A stretch of DNA of 34,985 nt, from positions 1-34,985 of the forward strand of contig JANWYJ010000060.1 in assembly GCA_025055115.1 (NCBI GenBank). The letters are read 5' to 3'. The translations under genes were made by a program, and so were the position numbers. The notes under the pieces were generated by a model that did not search any database, was not told the DNA's origin, and was given only the letters and a program-made list of their open reading frames with translations. The stretch is from Gemmata sp. Its GTDB lineage: Bacteria > Planctomycetota > Planctomycetia > Gemmatales > Gemmataceae. Shown piece after piece: positions 1-8,556 of the stretch (position 1 is the first letter of the stretch; each line of letters opens with the position of its first letter).

Positions 1-645
1 GGGGCGGGGTTTCCCGCCCCGGAGAACGGCCAGCGCCGCGGCAAGGTCGTCGGGGTGAACACGGTCGGAAGCCCCCTCTTCGATTACGAGGGTGGCGGTG
101 GGCAGCCGTCGCCCCGTGGCGGGGAAACAGCCCACATTATCGCACACTTGCAGTGTGGAGGTGGTGAAGGCGATCGTGGTGGTCCCGGCTTTGGCTTTCG
201 GGGACACCACGGCCTTGAATTCCCATGTGATCGGTTCAAAAGTGACTTGATCGAATTCGCCTTCCCGGCCACCGAGGCGAGGTTTCCGTTCCCATTTCTG
301 CTGGGGTGGATCGGTCACGCGGCCGATGAAAATCACATCGCCGGGTTCAGGCAGTTCGATCAGGTTGGTCGCGGTCTGCCCCGGTTGATTGGGAACGACC
401 GGATAAGTCCACGAACCGGGTTTGGGGGTGATCGTCAGCTTCACCACCACGGTTTCCCCCCACTTCGCCTGGGCCGGCGCCACGGTGAGCGTCACTTCGG
501 CCCGGCTGGTGAATTCTTTGGGTAGTTTGCTGGTCGTCGCGGGTTGGGGGGAAAAGGGATCGTCGCCGAAGGGCGGCTGGGCGGCGCCGGGGGTTGCGAA
601 CGAACACACCAACAACACTGCACACAGGACAACAGAGCGTGGCAT
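1..645 (-). CDS. Secreted DsbD-alpha-like protein (partial, C-terminus beyond window)
   Basis: The frame is open from ATG at 645 to the window edge, giving 215 residues without a stop. An N-terminal signal peptide of about 22 residues (MPRSVVLCAVLLVCSFATPG) is followed by a beta-rich domain. Its end carries LQVCDNVGCFPATG, with C168 and C173, which resembles the active-site pair of the DsbD N-terminal (alpha) domain. In Escherichia coli that domain passes electrons from the DsbD membrane domain to periplasmic thiol proteins. The next gene upstream (806-1399) encodes a second protein with the same Cys-x4-Cys-Phe-Pro arrangement, so the two are probably paralogues. Because the C-terminus is missing, this could be a free-standing alpha domain or the start of a full DsbD with membrane helices. 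The family is well supported; the exact role is inferred. Confidence 0.7.
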   Translation of the reverse strand, partial: MPRSVVLCAVLLVCSFATPGAAQPPFGDDPFSPQPATTSKLPKEFTSRAEVTLTVAPAQAKWGETVVVKLTITPKPGSWTYPVVPNQPGQTATNLIELPEPGDVIFIGRVTDPPQQKWERKPRLGGREGEFDQVTFEPITWEFKAVVSPKAKAGTTTIAFTTSTLQVCDNVGCFPATGRRLPTATLVIEEGASDRVHPDDLAAALAVLRGGKPRP

Positions 646-689
646 GGCGTGGTATCGGGAAGGGAAACATCCGGGCGGTTAATTGTTGA

Positions 690-715
690 AGCCCACGGTG
701 GCATCACCGTGGGCT
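690..715. terminator. Hairpin between the two DsbD-alpha-like genes
   Basis: A perfect 11-bp inverted repeat (AGCCCACGGTG, GCAT loop, CACCGTGGGCT) is followed on the plus strand by GTTTTAT. It lies between two minus-strand genes, and the minus-strand side lacks a clear T run. It could attenuate the operon, but one arm also copies the 3' end of the gene at 806-1399 (CCCACGGTGAT, including its TGA), so it may have arisen by local duplication. Confidence 0.35.
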
Positions 716-805
716 GTTTTATAGAAGAAGAGGCGACATGTCGGTCTGCCTCATTGAGAGACGATACCGCGACACTGTGGGCGGCTTACACACCCGCGGG
801 GAAAA

Positions 806-1399
806 TCACCGTGGGTCCGAGCGTTGGCTGGTCGCTTTACGGACTTCCTCGGCATAGGCGGGTTCCACAGCCACCGCGGGGCCGTCCAGGATTTTCAGAG
901 TCGCTTCCACGGTGAGCTTCTTGGGTGGAAAGCAGGTGGTTGAGTCGCAGACACTGAGGCTGAAGTTGGGCAGTTGGATGGTCGTTTTGCCGGGCGGAGC
1001 CTGGGGCGCGACCACCGCCTTGCGGGTGTAGACGACCTTGCCGGTGTAGTAGCGCAATTCCTGGATGCCCAAGGCTGGCTCGGCTTTGCGGGCGAAGTCT
1101 TTCGGGTCAAGCGGTTCACCGACAAAAATAAGTTTGTCAGGAGCCGGGAATCGGATGAAGTTGGTCATCCCGGCGGCCGCGGGGTCCGGCTGGACCAGCG
1201 GGTAAGTGTGGTAGCCCTCGTGCAGTTCCACGGTGAGGGTGAAGGTGACGGTCTGGCCCGGGACGGCTTCCGCCGGGCTGAAGCGGCCTTCCACCTTTTT
1301 GACGGCTTTTTCATACCACTTTTGGGCAGAAGTGGTGGGAACTGCGACCATCATCGCCATGATGGCGCCCAGGCTCACTGTAACCCATCGGCCAGCCAT
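806..1399 (-). CDS. Secreted DsbD-alpha-like thiol-disulfide interchange domain protein
   Basis: The product has 197 residues with a signal peptide (about 1-25, cleavage near PTTSAQK) and one immunoglobulin-like domain. That domain ends in SVCDSTTCFPPKK, where C151 and C156 match the redox-active pair of the DsbD N-terminal domain; the spacing is four residues here and five in E. coli. There is no membrane domain, so electrons would have to come from a separate protein. The start at 1399 has a very good ribosome-binding site (AAGGAGG, six bases away). The stop of the upstream thioredoxin/NHL gene is only 14 bp away, so the two are almost certainly co-transcribed. Proposed role: periplasmic thiol carrier between a reductant and a client. 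The family is seen in the sequence; the partnership is inferred from gene order. Confidence 0.75.
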   Translation of the reverse strand: MAGRWVTVSLGAIMAMMVAVPTTSAQKWYEKAVKKVEGRFSPAEAVPGQTVTFTLTVELHEGYHTYPLVQPDPAAAGMTNFIRFPAPDKLIFVGEPLDPKDFARKAEPALGIQELRYYTGKVVYTRKAVVAPQAPPGKTTIQLPNFSLSVCDSTTCFPPKKLTVEATLKILDGPAVAVEPAYAEEVRKATSQRSDPR

Positions 1400-1413
1400 T
1401 CAAAGCCTCCTTA

Positions 1414-3210
1414 TCACTTGTTGATCGGTTCCTGGGGTCGCCGGGGCGGTTCCACACCGGTGAGCTTCAGCGGGGTGAATACCCGGTTGTTGATATCCCA
1501 TACGACGATGCGATGGGAATTGGTGTCGGCGATGTACAACTTCCCATCCGCGTAGCTCAACCCGGCTGGTTCATTGAGCAGCATGGGGCCGAAGATACCA
1601 AAGGGCCGGCCATTCAACAGCGTGGTCAGCTTGTGGGTGGCCAGATCGTAGACTTTGATTTTGTTGTTGTACGTGTCGGCAATGTAAATTTTCCCATCGT
1701 GATAGGTCACGCCGAGGGCATGTTGCATCCGGGCTTCGGTGAGGCTGTCTTCATCGCCATCCCGGCCCGGTCCGTCGCGGTCACCGAAAACGAACAAGCC
1801 ACGACCGACGAGCGTTTGCACCCGCGCGTCGGGGTCGAGCGGCACGGCCCGCAGCGAGCTGGTTTCGCTATCGGCGACAAATAGCCGCTGGCCGTCGCTG
1901 GCCAGCCCACTGGGCTGAGCGAAGCACGCCGCACGCAAGGCTCCGTCGCGGAGCGTTTCGGCCCCGGTACCCGCGTAGGGCATCACCGTGTTCGCTTTCA
2001 GGTCCAAAACCCAGATCTGGTGATGCCCAGCGAGGGCTATGTACATCTTATCACCTTCGATGAGCAGGTCCCAGGGGCTGTTGAGGCCAATTTCCTTGGC
2101 CGGAATGGGACGGTTGAGACGGCGTTCCTCGGGTTCGCCTTGCCGGCCGGTCCCGGCCACCGTAGTGACTGTTTTCGCCGATAAATCCACAGCCCGAATG
2201 CTGTGGTTTTTCCGATCCGCGACATAGAGAATGTTATCCCGCAGGGCCATCCCTTGCGGATCATCGAATTGGGCTTCGTCGAACTTACCGTCCTTTTTGC
2301 CCGGAAGCCCCGTGCCGATGACGGCCTGTTGTTTCCCCGTCAAATCGGTCACCACCAGGCGATGGTGGGTGCTGTCGGCAATGAACAAGCGCTTCCCTTT
2401 GGCATCGGCCAGTACCTTGCCAGGAAAATACAACGGGGTGGCGGTTTCCCGGTATTTCGCCAGATCGAACCGCAGCGGCGTTTCGTTGAGTGTTTTCTTC
2501 TGCCGATGTTCCTCCACCAACCGGCCGATAACAATATCGAGCAATTCATAGTTCCCCTCACCGGTGGTGTAGCCGTAGAGGTTGCCTTCTGGATCGATGA
2601 GAACCAGCGTGGGCCATGCATCGCATTCGTACTTGTCCCAAAGCGCATGGTTGGCATCGTTGACCACGGGGTGGTCGATCTGATAGCGAAGAATGGCCTT
2701 GCGGATGCTGGCGGTTGATTTTTCGCTATCGAATTTGGGGGAATGGACGCCGATGACCACCAGTTGATTCGCGTACTTCTTGTGCAATTTGGCCAAATCG
2801 GGCAGATTGTGGATGCAATTGATGCAGCAGAGTGTCCAAAAATCGAGCAGCACGATTTTGCCGCGCAGGGACGGCCGCTCGACCAGGGGGTTGAAGCTAT
2901 CGTGAATCCACAGGGGGGCTGCGCTATTGAGCCAGGCGACGCCGCCTGTCAGCTCGGGGGCGGCGATTTTGCGTTTTTCGCGAGGTTCGGGCGAGGTGGC
3001 GGTGGGCCACAGTGGATTCATCACTGCCGGGGCGGGGGTGGCAGCCGGTGGGGCGGGCGGATCGGTTGGCGTTTCCTGCGACCGGCGCGTCGCGGCCACG
3101 GCCACCAGCGCCGCGCCAGCCGCGAGGGCCAGCACCACGGCCCACCCAAGGCGGACGGACGCCAGCGGTTGACGCCGGGTCGACAAGACCGGCGGCGGGG
3201 CATCGCTCAT
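1414..3210 (-). CDS. Membrane-anchored thioredoxin-like/NHL-repeat protein (NHLRC2-like)
   Basis: The product has 598 residues. Residues 20-40 form a single membrane anchor, followed by a Pro/Ala linker and a thioredoxin-fold domain (about 90-230). The active site is DFWTLCCINCIHNLPDL, with the redox pair C129/C132 preceded by C128. The CCINC version of the motif is typical of the TlpA/NHLRC2 group. From about residue 260 to the end there is a six-bladed NHL beta-propeller with repeats such as NSPWDLLIEGDKMYIA and GVTYHDGKIYIADTYNNKIK. The topology implies that both domains sit outside the cytoplasm. It is the first gene of a redox unit with two DsbD-alpha-like genes downstream. In animals NHLRC2 combines thioredoxin and NHL domains, but no bacterial substrate is implied. 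The domain call is strong; the client is unknown. Confidence 0.85.
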   Translation of the reverse strand: MSDAPPPVLSTRRQPLASVRLGWAVVLALAAGAALVAVAATRRSQETPTDPPAPPAATPAPAVMNPLWPTATSPEPREKRKIAAPELTGGVAWLNSAAPLWIHDSFNPLVERPSLRGKIVLLDFWTLCCINCIHNLPDLAKLHKKYANQLVVIGVHSPKFDSEKSTASIRKAILRYQIDHPVVNDANHALWDKYECDAWPTLVLIDPEGNLYGYTTGEGNYELLDIVIGRLVEEHRQKKTLNETPLRFDLAKYRETATPLYFPGKVLADAKGKRLFIADSTHHRLVVTDLTGKQQAVIGTGLPGKKDGKFDEAQFDDPQGMALRDNILYVADRKNHSIRAVDLSAKTVTTVAGTGRQGEPEERRLNRPIPAKEIGLNSPWDLLIEGDKMYIALAGHHQIWVLDLKANTVMPYAGTGAETLRDGALRAACFAQPSGLASDGQRLFVADSETSSLRAVPLDPDARVQTLVGRGLFVFGDRDGPGRDGDEDSLTEARMQHALGVTYHDGKIYIADTYNNKIKVYDLATHKLTTLLNGRPFGIFGPMLLNEPAGLSYADGKLYIADTNSHRIVVWDINNRVFTPLKLTGVEPPRRPQEPINK

Positions 3211-3445
3211 AACACATTCTCCGGTGTCGGTTCAGAATCGCGAATTCTATGGTAAAGCGCCGCGCCGGTGGGGTGAAGTACGAAACGGTCCCGTTCCATC
3301 ATCGCTTGCGTTCACGGCCACAATCAACAACAGCAGCTCTACCCGTAAAGACCCACGCTACAGCGCCGCCGATTGGCAGATATATTGAACGAACAATGAT
3401 CTCAGACCGGTAAAGGCCCACCCGGTAAAGACCCCCGCCACAGCG
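3211..3445. repeat. Short imperfect repeats between two minus-strand genes
   Basis: No gene is seen in this 235-bp spacer. It contains related copies of a GTAAAGaCCCaCGCTACAGCGC-like element near 3344, 3410 and 3425. On the minus strand the copy near 3355-3369 (cgctaca.cgccgcc) repeats the stop-codon region of the M48 gene (3446-3448) with one mismatch and an offset of 88 bp, which is out of frame. Confidence 0.6.
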
Positions 3446-4987
3446 CTACATCGCCGCCAGCAATTCCCGCCAGCCCACCGCCTGGCCCAGCACGATCAGC
3501 GCCGCGGTTAAAGACAGCATCAGGACCCACTTGAAGACGAATAAGCGGCGCTGGAAACGGCGTTCAGCGGCCAGATCGTCGGCCAGACGGTGCAAATAGG
3601 CCACGCGCTGGGCAATCGTTGCATGTTGCCACGCCCGCATCCAGGCCCAGACGTTTCTGACGAACTTCCCAAACGTCGTTTGCCCTTCGCCCAAAACCAG
3701 ACTGATCCCATTGAGATCGCCCACCCGGGCTAGCGCCCGGGCGAAGGTGTGAATCCCGGTGGGGCACAACGCCCGCCCGCCGGAGGGATACCGGGTGGTC
3801 GCATCATGCCCCGTGCAACGCGGATTATCGCACGAGACGGCTTTGCAGCCGAAAATGTCGGCCTGCCGCTCACACCGCCGCGACAACGCCCCAAAGACCA
3901 CAAACAGATACACCGCGATCACCGCCACCGGTGGCAACAACAGCCACGTTTGATACTTTTCCAGCCACGCTTCGTAACCGGGTTGGTTCAACAGCCCGGA
4001 GCCATCAATCTGTTGAGCCAAGAAGAGCATCAACGCCGCCAGGGTGGACAGACTGAGCAGCAGAAACGCCGCGTAGAGCCAGATGTGCCCGTGCTTGGCA
4101 TGGCCGATCTCATGACCAAAGACGGCATCGAGTTCGTCGGGGGGAAGTTCTTCCAGCAACCGATCGGTGAACACGACATAGCGTAAACGGGGCAATAATC
4201 CAGCAATCATGGCATTGGCGGTCGCGCCGTGGGTCGGCCACAACAGAAAATCCGTACAGAGGAAGTTCAGCCGCCGGGCCAGGGCTTCGAGTTGGTCGCG
4301 GATAGGCCCCGCCGGCATCGGTTGCAGCCCTAATAGCGGCTTCATCACCACAGGCATCAGCAACAAGACCACCGGCACAATCGCCAACGAACCCACGCGG
4401 TACCAATCGCTGTGAGTCACTTCCGGCGCCCAGCGACTGAGCGTTTGTTGCAAGACGATGAGCACCACCGGAATCATCACCAAGAGGGCAAATTGCCGGG
4501 CGTTGTGCCCGACAAAACGGCCTCGCGATTGGAATAAGCGGTTGGTGTTGGCCGAACGCTGTAACGCCCGTTCGGTGTCGTAATCGATCAGCCAGCAGCC
4601 CACCAGCAGAACAAAGTACGGCAGCGGAACCAATAACTCGGCCAACGGAGCCAACCGCACGGTACCGTTCCACTCGATCACCAAGTGATGCTGAACAAAC
4701 CATCCCCAACCAAAAGCGACAATACTGACTACCGTCGTTGTCAAATTGACGAAAAACAACACCCGCCGCCACTGCCCATACACCCGGCCCACGACCTTCC
4801 GCCGCTCCGGATCGTGTGCGAGCGTCCGAATCACCCACGTTCGCAGGACCAACGCCGCCACAAGCACCAGCGACACGGCACTGCCGGTCAGAGCCAGGGC
4901 GGTCCATTGCGGGGGATCGAACGGCGGCTCCGGCCATTCGACCGGCAAACACGCCGCAATCAGCGTGAAGACAAGCAGAAGCGGCAT
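3446..4987 (-). CDS. M48-family integral membrane metallopeptidase
   Basis: The product has 513 residues and many hydrophobic helices. The zinc site is FGHEIGHAKHGH, with HEIGH at 292-296, and the third ligand is probably E373 in CERQADIFGC, as in M48 (HtpX/Ste24) peptidases. These enzymes cleave proteins at or in the membrane and often serve in quality control. The start at 4987 (MPLLLVFTL) is chosen over an in-frame one 13 codons upstream because AGGAG lies five bases before it. Just after the third ligand is a cysteine-rich insertion (C372, C380, then CDNPRC, TGHD and another Cys) that is not in textbook HtpX and may bind a second metal. The peptidase family is secure. The substrate is unknown. 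Confidence 0.85.
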   Translation of the reverse strand: MPLLLVFTLIAACLPVEWPEPPFDPPQWTALALTGSAVSLVLVAALVLRTWVIRTLAHDPERRKVVGRVYGQWRRVLFFVNLTTTVVSIVAFGWGWFVQHHLVIEWNGTVRLAPLAELLVPLPYFVLLVGCWLIDYDTERALQRSANTNRLFQSRGRFVGHNARQFALLVMIPVVLIVLQQTLSRWAPEVTHSDWYRVGSLAIVPVVLLLMPVVMKPLLGLQPMPAGPIRDQLEALARRLNFLCTDFLLWPTHGATANAMIAGLLPRLRYVVFTDRLLEELPPDELDAVFGHEIGHAKHGHIWLYAAFLLLSLSTLAALMLFLAQQIDGSGLLNQPGYEAWLEKYQTWLLLPPVAVIAVYLFVVFGALSRRCERQADIFGCKAVSCDNPRCTGHDATTRYPSGGRALCPTGIHTFARALARVGDLNGISLVLGEGQTTFGKFVRNVWAWMRAWQHATIAQRVAYLHRLADDLAAERRFQRRLFVFKWVLMLSLTAALIVLGQAVGWRELLAAM

Positions 4988-5145
4988 AACACTCCTAGAG
5001 ATTTCCCGGCGATCGTGGACGACCACTCAGACCACAGGGGCGATCCGGCCGGCGCCTCCAACCCAGTTGTCGTTGTGTCAATCTCCCCCGTCTTGGGCAC
5101 ACCGGTATGGAGAAAGAATAGGTCGTGGTGGTTTTCGGATAGCCT

Positions 5146-5754
5146 TCATTCTTGGACTTCATCACCCGACACGACCAACAACCGGCTGCGTTCGCCCGCG
5201 GCCAGTGTCACCGTTCGCCGGGCTTGATAGATTTTCCCGTTCTGCGTCCACCGGGCGCGAATTTCGAATGTGTGTGTCGCTAGCGCTGGGAGAACCGGTG
5301 AGACGAGAACGTATTCTTCGCACGCAGCCCCGGGCATTTTCTGGCCTGCGACCCAAATTTCGGCGGCTGCGGGAAATTGCACCGTCAGCTGAGCCGGGGC
5401 TTCTCCCGACAAGGGCCGCACCGGTTCACCACGCCGCGGTTCCCCCCCCGCAACCGGTGGCCACGCTGGTACCCGAGGGATAACCACCCACGGATAACCG
5501 TAACCCGGCGCGATTCCCCACGGAAAATAACCCGGGAACACCCAGGGCAGAAGGATCAGAGGATTATTGGGTAGCACCGGATTGGCCCCCTGGGCGGGCC
5601 GCAGAGGATTGGCGAAGGGCATACCCGGCCCCCAAGGGCTGCCAGGCATAATCCCCGGCCCCAATGGCACCAGTGAGCCGGACCGCGGCGGCTGCGCGGC
5701 CACCATCGATCCCCCCAGTAGCACCAGCCCCATGGTCATCATCATCCGCACCAT
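5146..5754 (-). CDS. Secreted TIGR03000-domain protein
   Basis: The product has 202 residues. The start at 5754 is preferred because it opens a signal peptide (MVRMMMTMGLVLLGGSMVAA) and has GGAGG upstream; the frame runs on 79 codons further without another credible start. After the signal comes a Pro/Gly/Trp-rich low-complexity region (25-115). A C-terminal domain (about 121-196) follows, with LTVQFPAAAEIWVAGQKM and later FEIRARWTQNGKIYQARRTV and LAAGE. This layout of 'LPADA.iwvdG ... vra.w..nGk ... v.aGe' is that of TIGR03000, a domain I know mainly from Planctomycetes. Its function is unknown; it is presumably an envelope or surface protein. It lies upstream of the M48 gene in the same direction (159 bp gap). 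Confidence 0.7.
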   Translation of the reverse strand: MVRMMMTMGLVLLGGSMVAAQPPRSGSLVPLGPGIMPGSPWGPGMPFANPLRPAQGANPVLPNNPLILLPWVFPGYFPWGIAPGYGYPWVVIPRVPAWPPVAGGEPRRGEPVRPLSGEAPAQLTVQFPAAAEIWVAGQKMPGAACEEYVLVSPVLPALATHTFEIRARWTQNGKIYQARRTVTLAAGERSRLLVVSGDEVQE

Positions 5755-6648
5755 ACCCCGCCCTCCGCGACAAGATACCCATTCTAACCATCGGGAGCCT
5801 GACGCAGCTTGGAGATTCTGCCGTACAACCGGCGCTAGATCATGGTTTCGCAAAACTTGGCCGAGCCATGAATGCCGAGGTAGTTTCGCAGCAACGCCCG
5901 TGGGGTGGTTTCGCAGGAGCGTTTCTGCAAGCCGGGCGAAAGGAAATGGCCCACGGGTTTCAGAAGCGGTAATTGTCTCGTCTTCCCCCACCCCCGGATA
6001 GTCCGATGACCTCAGAAAATCGCCCGCATTAGGGTGCTGTGAAGTGCTTCACTTCCGGCTCGTAACCGGATAGTCCGATGGCCCCAGAAAATCGCCCGCA
6101 TACTAGGGACGAGGGATGGTACACATACTAGGGACGAGGGATGGTATTTTCACGCACTTGACCAACAAGGGGTGGTACTTCCACGCACTGACAGAGGATG
6201 GTTTCTCCACACCCTTGGCCCAGCTTGTTTGGTCACGGGGGTGGCTAACGGAGGGGTAGCGAAAGAAGGTCACTGGATACAAAGAAGGTCACTCGATACG
6301 TGGGACAAACTGATGAAGTTTCACGAACGGGGTGGCTAGCGGATGGGAGAAGCTCACGGGGGTGGTGAAAGGAAGGTGAAAGCAAGCAAAACAACAACGC
6401 GAAGGTTTAACAAAAGCCCAAACGTGGCGAATGAAGCTCACAGGATTGGCGAAAAGACGTGGAGCACAGGATGACGTGGGGCACAGGATTCGGTGGAGTA
6501 CCGTGGATGTCCGATCGAGCAATCTGCCCCAGCGCTTCAGCGTCTGGTCCTAACTCAGCGGTGGGCGGTGCTGTGGGATGTCCGATCGAGCAATCTGCCC
6601 CAGGGTGGCGAAAGGACGTGGAGCACGGGATTCGGTAGAGGGTTCCCC

Positions 6649-6728
6649 AAGCAGGTTCTATCGCACTCAATCGTGGTGGGGAAAGGTTCCAAGCAGGTTC
6701 TATCGCACTCAATCGTGGTGGGGAAAGG
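6649..6728. repeat. Direct repeat, 2 x 38 bp, 42-bp period
   Basis: Two identical 38-bp copies (6649-6686 and 6691-6728), each beginning AAGCAGGTTCTATCGC, are separated by TTCC. No inverted ends or transposase accompany them, so they look like a recent local duplication. Confidence 0.9.
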
Positions 6729-7195
6729 AAGTGGGGCACGGGATTCGGTAGGGGGACTCGCAAACCCCTACTATTCCCGTGCCCGTGTCTGGAGTGGAGG
6801 TCTCGTTAGCCGGGACTCGCAAACCGGCTTGTAGGAAACAAAAGCATCGTGCGTGCCAAAAGTGTTCGTATTGCCGGGGTGAAAAGGCGGATTTCAACGC
6901 AAGTCACGATCATCGAAACACTTGCGGAATTGAAAAAATTCTCATTCCATCCGCGGCAACGAATGGCTCCGAAATCGGATGTCTTTGTCCGATCCATTCT
7001 GCAACACTCAGTGTGCAATTTTGCAAAGCCTCCTGCTGCCCCCCGGATTGGCCAGCGGCGGCCATCCCCCAGCCGCGGACAACTCGGTTCCGCCCAACGG
7101 GATTTGCCAGCGGCGACCGTTCTCTTCAACCGCAGAAACTCCTGGACCTGTGACCATTTTTTGAACAGATCAACCCTCCCGGTCGCGGTTTCTAT

Positions 7196-7328
7196 CCTGG
7201 CCCACGTGTTGCCAATCCGACAAGACTTCGCTCACCAGCCTGAAATGCTATTATCCACTTGAAATGCCATTACCAACGAACAGCCGGCCCTGGCCCACGT
7301 GTTGCCAATCCGACAAGACTTCGCTCAC
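7196..7328. repeat. Direct repeat, 2 x 40 bp upstream of the acyltransferase
   Basis: Identical 40-bp copies lie at 7196-7235 and 7289-7328 (beginning CCTGGCCCACGTGTTG). The second copy lies inside the 5' extension of the acyltransferase reading frame. This is one reason to reject the far-upstream start and use 7411. Confidence 0.9.
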
Positions 7329-7410
7329 AGGTTCTGTAAGAAAGTCCCGTGGTAAGAAAATCCCGAGGGTGGATGCACCCATTCTCACCTACGCGAGGGG
7401 AGCGCGGTCG

Positions 7411-8259
7411 ATGGCGCGGTGGATGTTGGATTGCCGAAACATCTGTGGGCACCCGTGGCGCTTGGGATTAGCCACAGAACCCCACGAACTCGATGAGGTC
7501 TTCCAACTCCGCTACGATGTTTTTGTTGTTGAACAAGGTTACAACCACGTGGGGACGGCAGCCGGTCCGCAACGCGACAAAGACGCCATCGACTCATGGT
7601 GCGAACATTTGTTTTTGTATGACGACGAGCAGCAACGGGTGGTAGGAACCTATCGCGTCATTCGCGGAACCGAGGCGATGCGCCACGGCGGATTTTACGC
7701 TCACGATGAATTCGATCTGTCGCCGTTGCAGCCGATTGCTCACCAAATCTTGCAAGGTGGCCGGGCCTGCGTGGCTCGTGACTATCGCAGTACGCTGGCG
7801 TTTCAGTATCTGTCGTACGGGATGGAATTGCTCCTGCGCGAATATCACTGCCGCTATCTGCTAGGAGCCGACAGTTTCCGGGCGGATGACGAAACCCTAT
7901 GCCGTATCTATTCTTATGTTCACACCTACAAGATGGACCCCGAATGGTTCGTCGCTCCCTGGCCGGCCAACCGTGTCGTGGGGTTACAGAAAGTCGCAGT
8001 TTCCCCCGATGACGAAAAATTCCTGCCCGACATTATCCGGATGGATTTCCGCCTGGGATTTCTCGCATGCAGCGAACCGGTTTGGGACCCGGGCTTTGGC
8101 TGTTACGACATCCTGATGCTCGGCCGCCGCGACCGCTTCACTCCCCTGTATCACCGCATTGTCGACCGTATTGAACGGCAACTCGCCGCTCACGGCAGGG
8201 CGAACGCAACGCCCGAAAACTTCCAGCAGGCCTGTCAGCCGCAACGACCTTCCTCATAA
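7411..8259 (+). CDS. OlsB-like GNAT acyltransferase (PF13444-type)
   Basis: The product has 282 residues. The start at 7411 (MARWMLDCRN) is preceded by GAGGGGAG; the frame extends 49 codons upstream, but that part is repeat sequence. Residues 20-130 carry marks of the acyl-homoserine-lactone-synthase/OlsB-like GNAT group: LRYDVFVVEQG (33-43), VVGTYRVI (78-85) and LQGGRACVARDYR (114-126). Relatives transfer a fatty acyl group from acyl-ACP to an amine such as ornithine to make phosphate-free lipids, or are annotated hemolysin-like. The usual Glu-Leu-Gly-Arg before the conserved Cys reads Gln-Gly-Gly-Arg here, so the acceptor may differ. No OlsA-type acyltransferase is adjacent. Fold confident; substrate uncertain. 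Confidence 0.7.
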   Translation: MARWMLDCRNICGHPWRLGLATEPHELDEVFQLRYDVFVVEQGYNHVGTAAGPQRDKDAIDSWCEHLFLYDDEQQRVVGTYRVIRGTEAMRHGGFYAHDEFDLSPLQPIAHQILQGGRACVARDYRSTLAFQYLSYGMELLLREYHCRYLLGADSFRADDETLCRIYSYVHTYKMDPEWFVAPWPANRVVGLQKVAVSPDDEKFLPDIIRMDFRLGFLACSEPVWDPGFGCYDILMLGRRDRFTPLYHRIVDRIERQLAAHGRANATPENFQQACQPQRPSS

Positions 8260-8556
8260 CCCCGCCTCGGAGCCATTCTTCAACCCACGCTCATCGTGGC
8301 CAAACCAACGTTTGTGGCCACGAATAACGACGAACCTTACATCGGTGAGGGCAACCCACGGGCAAGCCGCAGCAGCATGGGCAAGCCGCAGCAGCATGCG
8401 GCTTCGCCCAGGCTATTCGCGAATCACAATCCCCAGGACCACGGTTTGGCCCCTCCGCAAGTTGTGAACCACTGTAGCCGCTGTTGCGGCGTGGCTACGG
8501 TTTGGCCCCTCCGCAAGTTGCGAACCACTGTAGCCGCTGTTGCGGCGTGGCGGACA
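8260..8556. repeat. Convergent intergenic region built of duplications
   Basis: Two tandem 19-bp copies lie at 8360-8378 and 8379-8397. Two 55-bp copies differing at one base lie at 8441-8495 and 8497-8551. The 15-bp sequence ctattcgcgaatcac at 8413-8427 copies the last codons and stop of the minus-strand CDS (8557-8571). No gene is supported here. Confidence 0.85.

Larger units (their letters stand above)
5755..7410. repeat. 1.65-kb non-coding region dense in local duplications
   Basis: I see no convincing gene here. The stretch is a mosaic of near-identical short copies: 5994-6030 with 6066-6102; 6099-6121 with 6124-6146; 6262-6280 with 6281-6299; 6505-6532 with 6576-6603; 6649-6686 with 6691-6728; 7196-7235 with 7289-7328. 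A looser family reads 'gtgg(a/g)gcac(a/g)ggattcggt(a/g)g' near 6459-6500, 6618-6640 and 6731-6755. Apparent ORFs are short, overlap in several frames and contain the repeats. Confidence 0.7.

Noticed and set aside
6036-6056. Short hairpin GTGAAG-TG-CTTCAC
   Set aside because: Six-bp stem with a two-base loop, no adjacent gene end and no T run.
7264-7410. 49-codon extension of the acyltransferase
   Set aside because: It contains a 40-bp repeat found also outside the frame; the start at 7411 has a better ribosome-binding site and fits the family.
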